Source of the DNA: Anagrus nilaparvatae
Taxonomy: Eukaryota; Arthropoda; Insecta; Hymenoptera; Mymaridae
Direction: 5' to 3'
DNA: 64,000 bases
Assembly (NCBI GenBank): GCA_022575985.1
Contig: JAKSXM010000231.1
Coordinates: forward strand, 9,798,501-9,862,500
Under the pieces are notes generated by a model. It was given only the letters and a program-made list of their open reading frames with translations, did no database searches and was not told where the DNA came from. This document shows, piece by piece, positions 11,684-22,258 of the stretch. Numbering within the stretch: the stretch's first letter is position 1; each line of letters opens with the position of its first letter. The position numbers and the translations under genes were made by a program.

Positions 11684-11935
11684 CGCGGTTGTTAATGTAG
11701 GTACAGAAGGTACCTGCAGCGTTTCGATCAGCACCAACACATAGATCTCCACAGTTTGGCTGAGTATCTCGCAAGTGATAAAATAGGCATTTGTTCTCTA
11801 TATAAGAAAAATTAAAGACGTAATACACCAGCGTCTGTGGCACACACCAACATACTCAGCCACACTGAGGAGATCTATGTGTTGGTGCTGATCGAAACGC
11901 TGCAGGTACCTTCTGTATCTACATTAACAACCGCG
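11684..11935. mobile_element. Near-perfect 75-bp inverted repeat element
   Basis: The left arm starts CGCGGTTGTTAATGTAG and runs through AGGTACCTGCAGCGTTTCGA and CAACACATAGATCTCC. The right arm (11862-11935) is its near-exact reverse complement. The centre is ~100 bp. GC content is clearly above the flanks. It sits at the edge of the satellite, so it is a MITE-like insertion or a conserved palindrome. The near-identity of the arms suggests a recent origin. Confidence 0.75.
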
Positions 11936-12125
11936 TATTTTTAAATAATTTTTAAATTAATTTTAAAAAATTATATAGTATTGCCGCTTGATATATCTGA
12001 ATAAAAAAAGAGATGTAATTTAAAACATACACCTATCGAGATAGGGCAATTTAATTTGATATGATTCATTTAACAATTATGCCCAGTACAGGTCAATAAA
12101 ATCAAAAAATAATAAAATATATATA

Positions 12126-12398
12126 CAGGCACGTATCCAGAAAATTTTTTCGGGAGGGGCCAACAAATTTCGGAGGGGGCCAGAACCTAATAAAATTAAA
12201 ATTGATGGTTTAAATTTCTTAAATATCCATCAAAATTTAATCGCTTTTTATTTTAAATTGTTTATAAGCAATAATTGTTAATAAAAATTAAAAAATTTTG
12301 AAATTAAGGTAAAAAACTCTGTTATTTTTTCAAAAAATTTTCATTTCGGGGGGGGGGGGGCATGGCCCCTTGCCCCCCCCCCTCTGGATACGTGCCTG
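12126..12398. mobile_element. hAT-type MITE (CAGGCACGTATCCAG / CTGGATACGTGCCTG)
   Basis: The terminal inverted repeats CAGGCACGTATCCAG and CTGGATACGTGCCTG are followed inward by G-rich and C-rich runs (GGGAGGGGCC; CCCCCCCCCCTCT). This is a very common arrangement in hAT-derived MITEs of arthropods. ATATATAC occurs at both outer boundaries, overlapping the first C, and fits an 8-bp target duplication, though the flanks are (TA)n so this is weak. No coding sequence. Confidence 0.85.
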
Positions 12399-12885
12399 AT
12401 ATATACTTAAAAACGAACTTCAATCGATGAAATTAGTAGTTTTGACATTTCGAAGTTCCAACTTTCGGCTTCGCTATTTAACGTGCGATCTATCCATTCT
12501 TTTATTTTGCTCCCTTGGTTAAAAATGTACTATTCATATCTTCGTAAGTAAATACCTTGGTTTTATATTCGTGATTTTTTCTTTTCAATAAACTTATTAA
12601 TTTTGCAAAATTAGCCATGTTTATTCCATAATTATAATATAGCAAGTGATTAAGCATGAAATATTTGGACTATAATGTTGGAGGGACAGCTTCCTTAGAT
12701 TATTTTTAAGAAGTAAGTTAAATACACTCTTTCGTCGGATTATTAATATATTCCTTTTAACTTTCCAATTTATAAAATCTTGATATTCTTTTGATAGATA
12801 ACCCGAGATTTAAGTGGGAACGTGTCTATGTTAGTCTCTATTAAAAAAATTATAATTAAAATTTGATATTAAAAAAAAAAAAAAC

Positions 12886-13132
12886 TTATAACTGGTTTGT
12901 GTTTTCATTTCCTGATCAGGCCATGACTACAATTTCAAACTATTCTAAGTCCCTAAATCGAAAATATTCAAAGTCCATTTCACCCCCCCCCCCTAAAAAT
13001 TTCAATTTTTCGGACCCCTAAAAACGTCAATATTTCACCCCCTCCCCTTGAAAACGTCAATTTTCACTCCACCCCCTCTTCCGAGATGGATTTTTCAAAT
13101 TCCCCATCTAATGAACATGTTCCATGTTAAAA
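12886..13132 (+). repeat. Dispersed repeats Y (start only) and X, copy 3
   Basis: TTATAACTGGTTTGTGTTTTC (repeat Y start) is followed ~50 bp later by repeat X: TCCCTAAATCGAAAATATTC, C-rich runs, AAAACGTCAATATTTCACCC, and an end at ATGAACATGTTCCATGTTAA. X and Y lie close together here, so they may be two ends of one element. Confidence 0.6.
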
Positions 13133-13541
13133 TTTTAATTGAGTTACAGATTTTTTTCGAGAACACGTCTTTTCTCTTTAAAGGTTCTAAATGCAGTAAA
13201 AAATATTATTTTATTTATTATATTGCTTGATTAGTAACCAAAAAATTTAATTAGGCTTAGCATAAATAATTGAATCTTAAACCTAATGTAAATTAATATC
13301 AATTTATTTACCCGGGCTGAAAAATCCTATGTTAACCCCGGAGTAGCGGGTGTAATATACGAATTTTATACCCGGGTGGGCAAAAAATTTTTTACAGTAC
13401 TTTTGTGCTAAATTTTAGATTTTTTCTACTTCACGCAGCCGCCATTTTGTTTCTAATTAATTTTTTTGAAAAAACTCAATGTAAACGTAAATAGTCTTTT
13501 ATTTTCTCTATTACAAAATCTGATACATAAAATATCATATA

Positions 13542-14990
13542 TAGTATAGGCCTGGAGCATGGTTTTATTTGCGATTTTTTTAAAATGTATGTCCATGGAA
13601 TTTTTATATATAGTTTCTGGGGTCGCTGATTCCAAATCCGAAGTCCTGACCTAACCTGGTCCAATTTTGCGTATTTGCCCATTTTAGGTCATTTTTAACG
13701 TTTTTTTGCCATTTTTTGTTAAAATTTTTAATATATTACTATTTTTCTCACACTACACTAATGTTTTTTGGGTTTCTATACCTAATTATCATATAATATA
13801 GTATATCTACTCATACAAAAAAAATGGTAGCCCATAATAGGGATTCTTAGGCTATTTTTCACGCTTTTTCGGATAATTTTAGCTATTTTTATGAAATAAT
13901 ATCAATTTTTATCTACAGCTTCTGTTTTTTGAGTATTTTAAGGTAGCAAAATACAAATATTATTTTTAATTTATCTAAAAACGCCGCAGTAGCCCTTAAT
14001 AGGCACTTATAGGCTGTTTTTAACGTTTTTGGGGTAATTGAAGCTTAAGCTATTTTTATGAACTAATACCAACTTTTTTCTACAGCTTGTGGCTTTCAGG
14101 TCACTAAACGCAAATAACACATCTTTTTTTAACAAATAATGTCCAGTGGCCCATAATACGCGATTTACGATGATTTAAATTCATCTAAAAAAAACGTTAG
14201 TATTAAAAAATTTTTGAGAATTAATTCTTTATTTCAAATGCTAGATTATATTGTCAATAGTTGTGCTAAAAAAACTTCATTTTATGTTTTAACGGCAATT
14301 ACTATTCATAGTACCTTTAGAGCTAAAGCCATGATTAACAGCCTACACCGTATGGGGTGTATTATTTAATACAACGAAGTAAAAAGAATTTGCACAAGTA
14401 TTGCTCTTTAATCGCCTATTATGTTTCTACAAGCTGTAGAAAAAAATTGGTATTAGTTCATAAAAATAGCTTAAGCTTAAATTACCCCAAAAACATTAAA
14501 AACAGCCTATAAGTGCCTATTATTATGTAAAAAGGCTACTTCACCCTTTTTACATAAATTAAATATAATATTCATATTTAACTATCCTAAAATACTCAAA
14601 AACCAGAAGCTGTAGATAAAAATTGGTATTCTTTCATAAAAATAGCTTAAATTAGCCCAAAAAGCGTGAAAAATAGCCTAAGAATCCCTTTACGGGTTAC
14701 CATTTTTTTTTGTATGAGTAGATATTCTATATTATATGATAATTAGGTATAAAAACCCAAGAAACATTAGTGTAGTGTGAGAAAAATGGTAATATATTAA
14801 AAATTTTAACAAAAAATGGCAAAAAAACGTTAAAAATTACCTAAAATGGGCAATTACGCAAAATTGGACCAGGTTAGGTCAAAACGGACTTCGGATTTGG
14901 AATCAGCGAGCCCAGAAACTATATATAAAAATTCCATGGACATACATTTTAAAAAAATCGCAAATAAAACCATGCTCCAGGCCTATACTA
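13542..14990. mobile_element. Foldback element B (TIR TAGTATAGGCCTGGAGCATGG)
   Basis: The left end TAGTATAGGCCTGGAGCATG is inverted at 14970-14990. The arms are ~500 bp and well matched (for example GGTCCAATTTTGCG..TTTGCCC against GGGCAATTACGCAAAATTGG). Each arm carries two ~170-bp direct subunits (TTAGGCTATTTTTCACG / TTATAGGCTGTTTTTAACG). The motif GGGGTCGCTGATTCCAAATC at ~13619 and its reverse at ~14905 links it to the other foldbacks. ATA flanks both ends. Minus ORFs at 13453-13682 are not genes. Confidence 0.85.
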
Positions 14991-15172
14991 ATATAGTATA
15001 AAGAAGAATATAGGATAACTATTATCGTATTTAAATATCTTCCGAAAATTTTATCTTTTAGCTCTTATCAAATTTTTTTTTGTTTCAGATCATCCAGAAT
15101 GAAGATACTGTTTTTTCTGTTTTATTTTCTTCGACGCAGTTACGTCTACATTATGAAAATTTTTTTTGTAAA

Positions 15173-15272
15173 ACGGGCTCGCAACTGCAAACACCGCTGG
15201 AACGCCATTCGCAGAGACCAAAAATCGTGTTGTGTGCATTCCTTTGCGATTAAGCTTGCGGTTGCGACCTAC
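15173..15272. mobile_element. Small degenerate TIR element, possible relative of the 29.6-kb MITE
   Basis: GGGCTCGCAACTGCAA at the left is approximately inverted as TTGCGGTTGCGACC at the right. The interior TGTTGTGTGCATTCC resembles the interior of the MITE at 29623-29769. The overlapping ORF 15099-15296 has no recognisable product. Confidence 0.4.
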
Positions 15273-15589
15273 TTTTACTACATTTGTAGTTGGTGAATAT
15301 AAAAAAAAAGTATATAAAAAAAAAAGTATTATTCAATTATCTTTATCCGTTATTTTACAATCCTACCTTAATAATAGCTAAAATTTCGACAAAATTACCA
15401 TAAGGAACTTTTAAGTTATGGCTGCAATTACCAATTCATGTGATATTCAATAACTTCACGAACCAAGTTTCCATGTAGGTCTTAAAAAACTAATGATTTT
15501 TGCGTTTTTTTTCGTTCTTCATAATTTCAAGTTTCATTAAAGTTATAAATTTTTTTTGAAAAAAAACCTTGGTCGGGAGTATATCCCAT

Positions 15590-17332
15590 ATTGTGCAATT
15601 GCACGAGGTCATATTTGGCAGCCAACGTCAGATCTCAAAATGACTCTGCTGTTGTGATTCACGTGGCATTTCTCCTTCTAAGCTGATAAATCACCCTTTA
15701 TTATGGGAAGTAAATAAACATATTATACATTCAAATTCAATAATGAGCGATAGTAAAGCTCTAAAAATGAAAGAGGTTTCAGCATTATGTTCTAATTTAA
15801 ATATTTCATGTAAAAAGAAAAGATCAAGAAATTTAAAAATTTGGGATTTGCTCGAAAAATATTCAGACTTAAAAAAACTATTAAGAATTTCAGTTTATAT
15901 ATTCAGATTTATTCTTAAAATAACTTTAAAATCAATTAAGGTCTTAAATATGTCTTAATTAAATTATTTTTCTAGCAAATGGTTTAATTTAATATATAAT
16001 CTTTCAATTGTTCATTCTGTCTCAATCGAGAAAATAAACAGATCGACATTAACATGGGTCTATTTGATTCAAAGAGCACATTATAAAACTGAAATTAATT
16101 ACCCCAAAAATTCTACTGAAATATTTATACAATCATCCTTAAACTCTTTCAACCCTTTTTTACAAGACAATCTCTTAAGAGTGGGTGGCAGAGTTGAAAA
16201 CTCAAATTTATCGGAAGAGGAAAAACATACTGTAATATTACCTTACAGATGCAAACTTTCACAATTGTAGAACTTTTTATTTAAAAACTAAACATTGCAC
16301 TATTAAACAAACATTTCTGCTGTTAGTTCTATGTACAAAATTGTAAAATGTAAATAATTAGTTAAAGCTCACATAAAGAAATTCCATTCTTGTATACGCT
16401 GTAACTCATCTCGTGAAATTCAAAAAATGGGAAATTTACCCTTTTATAGAGTTATAAGACCTGATAAGCCATTTAGAACTAGTGTTGTGGACTACGCAGA
16501 CCCCTTCAACATTCTAACTCATAAGGGAAGAGGAGCCAACTCACTCAAAAGTTATGTCGTTGTGTTTATCTGTATGGCAACAAAAGCTGTCGATATTAAG
16601 TTAGTTACAGGCTATGATATCCAGAGTTTTATCGCTGCATATCGTAGATTGACGTCGGTTCGTGGAGCTTGTACCCGTCTGGTAAGTGACCGTGGTACTA
16701 CCTTTGTCGGTGCTGATAGAATCCTCAAGGAAAAGTATGTAGAGTATTAATCCTACATGCAAAAACTTGTTGGACTTTAGCTGACGAAGGTACTAGTTGA
16801 GAATTCAACCATCCAGGTGCACCATTTTTTTGAATGCCGGGATCTGGGAAGCTGTGGTGAAATAAACAAGTATAACATTTTTATTACTTGGGAACACCAA
16901 ATACACGTTCGAGGAATTTTACACCTTCCTCAATTCGCGCCCTTTGTTGCCATTGACAGAAGACTGTTCCCCTCACTATTGCTTAATCTTAATACTTTAA
17001 ATTATTTACATAGACCAAAAAATACCTTTTAAATAACGATACAAGTTAATCCAGCAAGTGACACAGGACTGGTGAAAACGCTGGTCTTGTGACTATTTGT
17101 ATTCCTTGCAAGCCAGACAAATTGGAAATTGGCACAGCGAAACATAATTGTAAATGACATTATGATAATTACTGATGAAATGATGCCACCAGCAAAGTCA
17201 CCATTAGCACGAGTAGTAAAAGTGTATATAGGATCTGACAACATGGCGAGGGTTGTGGATCTAAGGACCAGTGCTACAATGCTAACCTACTCAGAAATTA
17301 ATTTTATTAACGTCTTTAGAAAATGAGCCAGA
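15590..17332 (+). pseudogene. Decayed BEL/Pao LTR-retrotransposon pol (RNase H end plus integrase)
   Basis: Frames around 15600-15720 give a broken ..SRGISPSKLINHPLLW.. block, the usual BEL/Pao region before integrase. Frame 15743-15958 has the WDLLEKYSDLKKLLRISVY type of linker. Frame 16064-16270 holds NPFLQDNLLRVGGRVENS..L..EEKHTVILP, the BEL/Pao zinc-region neighbour. Frame 16427-16750 contains MGNLPFYRV..P, VDYADPF (first catalytic D), a VVVFICMATKAVDIKLV block and SDRGTTFVGA (second D). The third-acid region follows in another frame near 16845 (GIWEAVVK), then FEEFYTFLNSRPLLPLTED. Frame 17129-17326 keeps the C-terminal MMPPAKSPLARVV..Y.GSDN..RVVDLRT block. Many stops and frameshifts; gag, protease and RT are absent. 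It is a retrotransposon fossil, not a functional gene. Confidence 0.85.
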
Positions 17333-18015
17333 AAACTTTATAAATCAAAATTGCATAAATTGAAAAAAAATATAAAATGTTCAAAAATTATATATTGTTC
17401 AAAAAAAAAAAAAATTTATTTTTAAATTTTAAATAATTGTAGAAAAGTGTGTGCATGTGGGTAAATGTACGTTTTCAAAAAATCATATCAAATTAGCGCT
17501 AATTAACATTCAAAATTATAATCTTAATCAAAAAGCATTTATTTTATATTTCTTTTTTAATTGTATAACTTCATTTTTTTATTTTTTTATCTTTTTAATT
17601 TTTGATAGCATGCACTTATTCATTTTATATCATAAAACAGATGGGTGGAATTTTATAAATTGAGTGTATATATTTATATAGTATAGATGTAAGAGCGTGC
17701 GTATCAACCCCCCTAACTTGTTCAGCGGCAAGTTCATCGTACACCTTTATGAGCGCAACACATGAAGAAAAATATATTAATAAATATACTTTAAAATAAA
17801 TTAAATTGTATTATTATTTAAATAAATTGTTGTTGACTGCGTCAACAATTTAACTTCCTTACATAATCCCTTAAATTTAAAAGATCCTTAACATAACCTC
17901 AATCATTTAATTGCTATTAGCTCATTAACTTAAATGTTGATAGAAATTATGAAAGCTTAAACATTTATGATCTTGAAATAATTTTATCAACTTAATTAAT
18001 TTTAATATATTAATT
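17333..18015. other. AT-rich tail after BEL/Pao pol; possible 3' LTR
   Basis: No gene. Its position directly downstream of the integrase end is where a 3' LTR would be expected, but without a second copy in the window the boundaries cannot be drawn. The R1 element below is inserted in this stretch. The ORF 17451-17663 is low complexity. Confidence 0.4.
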
Positions 18016-18026
18016 AAAAGTTGGAC

Positions 18027-18030
<4 letters not shown>
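18016..18030. repeat. Target-site duplication, left copy
   Basis: AAAAGTTGGACTATT, identical to 19436-19450 on the other side of the R1-type LINE. Confidence 0.95.

Positions 18031-18059
<29 letters not shown>
18031..18059 (-). other. Poly-A tail of the R1 element
   Basis: An uninterrupted T run on the plus strand, abutting the left target duplication and ending at the 3' UTR terminus GCACAGTGGCAG (plus strand). Confidence 0.9.
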
Positions 18060-18061
<2 letters not shown>

Positions 18062-18342
18062 ACAGTGGCAGAGAGGTGAGAATGCGTTACGCACGAACAG
18101 AACCCGGTGTTCTGAACAGTGTCGGACTCCATGATGGCAAGGCACTCTACAAAGAATGCATTGCCCCATGTTTACCGACTAAACTCACCCCTCATCATAC
18201 CTTATACAAGTCAGCCCGGAACCGTTTATCACATTACATCGGGTTGACTTAAGGCCATGTATCTTCTTTGGTTGAAGATCCTTCCATCCATTGATCCTTT
18301 CTTTCTCCTTCTTGTTATTTCACCGTGTCGTCAACTAGATAA

Positions 18343-18375
18343 ATAAGTAACTTTATTAATAAATAAATATATATA

Positions 18376-18406
<31 letters not shown>

Positions 18407-18412
18407 ATATCC
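18343..18412. repeat. (AATA)n microsatellite inside the R1 3' UTR
   Basis: ATTAATAAATAAATATATAT is followed by about ten AATA repeats. It lies between two conserved parts of the 3' UTR, so it expanded inside the element or was carried by its parent copy. Confidence 0.9.
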
Positions 18413-18492
18413 TTGTACGTCCTCCATTATCCCCCCATTGGTGCCGCGTGCAAGAACCGTCTAATTTGACTGCTCCTATACGCGGCTCCTAG

Positions 18493-19435
18493 TTAGGGTG
18501 TCGTCAATAACTTTTTTGTACGCAAAATCTCCTCCACGTACCTTGCCACGACGCTCCATGATTCCTCGTTCTGGAGCATTTTTCCGACTATGTTATCGGG
18601 TGTGACTTCTTCAACCTCTGCTTCCAGCGCTCTCCTTTTAGTTATCCAGCGGTCACACTCGAAAAACGTGTGACGCGCGTCATCTCGTTTGTCGGGACAG
18701 AATACACATTCAGGGCTCACGACCTTTCCCATCCTAAAGAGATAAGATTGGAAAAGCCCATGGCCACTGAGGAACTGTGTCAAGAAGTAGTTTACCTCTC
18801 CGTGCCCTCTCTGAGTCCAGGGCGCGACCTCTTTTATGAGGCGCCTGGTCCATGCGCTGTCTGTGCCATCCCTCCAGAGCGTCTGCCACTCCAGCATCAC
18901 ATCCCTCCTAGCTTCCGCTCTGATACGGTCGACGTCGCCTTCATTTTTTCTATCATAAATAAGTTTACGCTCTTTGGCAAGTAGCTGAATAGGAATAATT
19001 CCTGCGATGACAAGAACTGCCGCTTCCGAGACAGTCCTGTATGCGCAAGAAACCCTCAGAGCACCCTGCCTCTGCACTCTTTTCATACCTTTCGAATATA
19101 TATCCTTATCCAGTGCCTCACTCCAAATCTCCGCTCCGTACAATAGGATGGAGTGAGTTACGGACATTAGCAGCTTTCTCCTGCTGGACTTTGGTCCATT
19201 CATGTTCGACATCAGCCTGCTCAGGGCTAGCGTCGTGGTACCTGCCTTCTTGACCCTTTGAGAAATATGTTCGAAATAGGTCCGCTTCGTATCCAAAACT
19301 ATTCCAAGATATTTGGCGAACCTTTTCGTCTCTATAATGGTATCCTCGTCAACCCGTATTGGAATAACGGTATTGATTTGCTTCCCCGTGAACATCACGA
19401 TCTCGGTCTTAGCGACTGCCAGACTTAATCCGTGC
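18493..19435 (-). CDS. R1-clade ORF2 C-terminal fragment (end of RT, zinc knuckle, C-terminal domain)
   Basis: About 314 codons, open from the truncation point to a TAG-type stop at 18493. The frame entry is a TTG overlapping the flank, so there is no genuine start. Residues 3-15 (GLSLAVAKTEIVM) and ~41-48 (KYLGIVLD) match the end of the R1 reverse-transcriptase domain. Then come the SRLMSNMNGPKSSRRKLLMSV and ILLYGAEIW blocks. GEVNYFLTQFLSGHG at ~220-234 precedes a zinc knuckle CX2CX8HX4C (residues ~248-265, CVFC...H...C), and the protein ends with an EVTPDNIVGKML...VARYVEEIL block typical of R1 proteins. The catalytic YADD region and endonuclease are missing, so it cannot retrotranspose alone. 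Overlapping plus-strand ORFs are shadows. Confidence 0.9.
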
Positions 19436-19450
19436 AAAAGTTGGACTATT
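19436..19450. repeat. Target-site duplication, right copy
   Basis: AAAAGTTGGACTATT, a perfect repeat of 18016-18030. Confidence 0.95.
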
Positions 19451-20430
19451 AAATAATAGGTTTTTTTAACTTATATGTACATAAAATTGACATTAACATT
19501 TGATGTGTAATATAAACCGGTTTTAAGGATTACTAGACAATTAATTGGTGCGCTGGGGATTAAACTTGAGAATATAAGACTCATACCAAAGTAAGAGCAG
19601 AACTCTAGTTTTGATATTCTTTCTTTCAACATAAAAGTGAAATTGAAAGAAAAAGTGAAAAATGAAAGAATTCTGCTCTGTGGAAGAAAACATAGAATCT
19701 GTTGTTTAAAATGTGGGCATTAATTTGGGCATTATTGATTAATTAAATTATTTAGCTTTATTACGAAAACTTAAAATTTCTAAACTAAAATAATTTAAAA
19801 TTAATGAGATTCCAAAAAAATCATAAACAATAAACCAATAATTTTTATTTACTTTTCATAACCTTAGAAGTAAAAAAAAATTCTTTACGCAACTTCAAAA
19901 TTTAAATAACCATAAAATTTATAAATTTTTTAGAATAATTTTGCATATCTTAAAATGATAAATAATTATAAATCAGTTTATTTTTTGAATATATTTTTCT
20001 TTATTAATTACACATTTTGAAACCATATTATTTATTATATAATCTCAGATTTTCTCAATACTTTGCAAATTATCCGAATTTCATTATTATGTCCTATAAA
20101 TCCAACATTTTTCTTAAACAAGCATATCTGGTCATTTATTCAAAAAGCAATATATCAAGTTTCTTTAGACCACTCTATTATAATAGTTTATACCTTACTT
20201 AAAAAAATAGCTCATTCTAAGTCTAAAAAGAATCAAATTGTTATCGTTGAAGACTAATTTTATTAATCTTTTTTTTGTTTTAAATAATATTTGAAATCTA
20301 TACTTTTTAAGAAAACTATCATTACATTATATATTATTTATATAAAATATTACATATTTATCTTATTGTTAGTTATTTAATTTATATTCTTAAAACTTCA
20401 TTCAATAGCTTTAATTATTCATTTCGTAAA
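19451..20430. other. AT-rich DNA; possible LTR/primer-binding junction at 19535-19561
   Basis: ACTAGACA at 19532-19539 is followed by AATTAAT and TGGTGCGCTGGGGATT at 19546-19561. A TGG start followed by a GC-rich 13-mer is what a tRNA primer-binding site looks like just after an LTR. No gene is visible; small ORFs at 20017-20257 are low complexity. Confidence 0.3.
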
Positions 20431-21130
20431 AATGGAAGAAAATATTTTTGAACTTATATATTCTTATTTTATTTCTGTAATCATACAACTTTATAGCAAC
20501 ACTAGCAACGCCCAGGGGAATTGTGCAAATTGTAATTGAAATTTTTTTAAAATTACTATTTACCTATGTTCTTCCCTGTTTAAAAAAAAGAGATTATTGA
20601 ATGCATTAAGTTTGAAAAAAATGAACAGCGTTTGTTTAAAAAAATAGAAAGAAATATATTAGACTATGCACGTCTTTTTGAAAATATATATACAAAACAC
20701 AAACGGCTTTTAGCTCTTGAAAAACATTCATTTACCCTGTGGAATATCCAATAGGTTCTAATCTAATAGAAGTGAATTCTAATACTGATGCATGCTTAGT
20801 TCAAGTTTTAAAGTATGGTATCCATGTTCCACTTACTAAAAGTTTGCAATTAATTTTTGAAGCATCTGGAATTCTCAAAACAATCCTAAAATATATTCGG
20901 GATTTCGCAGATAACTTTCTCATGATAACAAATATTAGGCAAACTAAATTCTGGAAAGAATCTTATGTATCCATGCATAATTTCAAAATAAGTCAAGGTC
21001 TAAGATCTAAAAAAAGTATTATTTTGCCATTGTATTGTTATTTTGACGAAGTAGAACCAGGGAATAGTTTAAGATCACACGCTGGTGGAAATAAAATTGG
21101 TGAAGCTGTTATGTATTTAACCCTTTCGGA
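20431..21130 (+). pseudogene. TE-associated uncharacterised protein (MHD.LEG family), part 1
   Basis: Frames here match by eye a large family of uncharacterised ORFs scattered through arthropod and cnidarian genomes. The blocks in order are: LYSN..PRGIVQIVIE (~20490-20560, frame shifting), KHKRLLALEKHSFTLW (~20690-20740), VPLTKSLQLIFEASGILKTI (~20830-20890), and ILPLYCYFDEVEPGNSLRSH.GG.KIGE (~21020-21105). In the family the last block reads roughly as YFDDFE..NPLGSHAG.HKLGAVY. The ATG at 20739 lies mid-protein. The gene is cut near 21130 by an insertion and resumes at 22260. Function is unknown; its multi-copy nature and company suggest a transposon-borne gene. Confidence 0.65.
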
Positions 21131-22258
21131 TAAATGTTGTTTCTTGAAGTTGTGCTCTTTCACCCCTTTAATTGATGTTGATGGTGATTCAGGATACTTG
21201 TGGATCTCGTGGGAGGTTTTTCGGAAAGGTTTAAGGAAGCAGTTCAATTAAATTACACTGTTTTTACTAATTCACTTTTATTTAGTTTAAGTTCAAGTAA
21301 AGATCTATTACACTCTAATAGGTTAAATTTATGAATGACCAGATAAACAGACTTATCCTAACGCCCGTGTCTGTTGGTGTGGTACCCCGAACTGAACTGC
21401 CTGATCTGCCTTTAGGCAGCGGTTTTTATAGTCTTTCTCGGAGGAGGGTTTAAACCAGGTTGGTTCAATACTTCGTTTTTGATTGGTGTTGTTAGGGATG
21501 TTTTGGAACGTTGATAGGGGTGCTTCCATAATGACCGAAAAATAAGAAATTCTTATTGGTGTTACTAAGGGGCGTAAGACTAGAGAGGAGTGGACTATTG
21601 GAATTTATGTTATGGAAATTTAATAATTATGCATAGAGTGTGTCTATACCTTCTTTAATGGGAAAACGTGATAGTATTATTGTTTATGTGTCTAGACTTT
21701 ATTTAATAGGAAAAACTTTTTATAGCTAGGTAATATAGACATGTTAATATCTTTATTTATGTGCCTAGACTATGTAATAATAATAGACTTTTTATGTGTT
21801 AAGTTATCAATGTAAAACGTGATAATATAAGGTTAAGGTAATATCTTTATTTATGTGTCTAGACTTTTTATGTGTTATGTTATCAATGTAAAACATGATA
21901 TTATCTTTTATAATAAGGTTGGGGTAATATCTTTATTTATGAGTCTAGACTTTTTATATGTAAAACGTGATAATATCTTTTATAATAAGGTTGGGGTAAT
22001 ATCTTTATTTATGAGTCTAGACTTTTTATGTGTAAAACGTGATAATATCTTTTATAATAAGGTTGAGGTAATATCTAAGCAATATTAAACATGTTAATAT
22101 CTTTATTTATATGTCTAGACTTTGTGTAATAATAATAAACTGGTGGTTTACCAAAATATGAGTCTAGACGTAGTTATCATAAAAGATAATGTTTGTGGAG
22201 ACATTGTTACATACATTTGGCAAAAAATATAGGGTATATTTGGTCCTCAATTAATAAA
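21131..22258. mobile_element. ~1.1-kb insertion interrupting the pseudogene
   Basis: Inferred because the protein family is continuous across it (…VMYL then SLVCLQPY). It is non-coding apart from a C-terminal read-through of the 20739 frame. It contains a GC-richer patch at 21355-21480 (GGTACCCCGAACTGAACTGC, GGCAGCGGTTTTTATAGTC) and a 72-bp tandem repeat. It could be a solo LTR. Exact ends and target duplication were not resolved. Confidence 0.5.
21838..22078. repeat. 72-bp tandem repeat, about three copies
   Basis: The unit runs GGTTGGGGTAATATCTTTAT ... GTCTAGACTTTTTATGTGT ... AAAACGTGATAATATCTTTT. The two best copies are 21917-21988 and 21989-22060, with diverged versions back to ~21690 and on to 22140. 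72 is divisible by three, so a 77-codon frame (21855-22088) with a 24-residue repeat arises. This is probably incidental. Confidence 0.85.

Larger units (their letters stand above)
18031..19435 (-). mobile_element. 5'-truncated R1-clade non-LTR retrotransposon
   Basis: On the minus strand the insertion reads 19435 to 18031: the ORF2 C-terminal part, a long 3' UTR, then an A tail of ~29 (T run at 18031-18059). It is flanked by a perfect 15-bp target duplication. Truncation at the 5' end, a poly-A tail and a variable-length duplication are hallmarks of target-primed reverse transcription. The ORF is intact to its stop and base composition is far more GC-rich than the surroundings, so this insertion is comparatively young. 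Confidence 0.95.

Noticed and set aside
10556..11752. Three minus ORFs
   Set aside because: Translations of the ~130-bp satellite, interrupted and repetitive.
16817..17032. MHHFFEC frame as a zinc protein
   Set aside because: It is an out-of-frame reading of the BEL/Pao integrase third-acid region.
18670..19253. Plus-strand ORFs of 104 and 70 codons
   Set aside because: Shadows of the R1 ORF2 on the minus strand.
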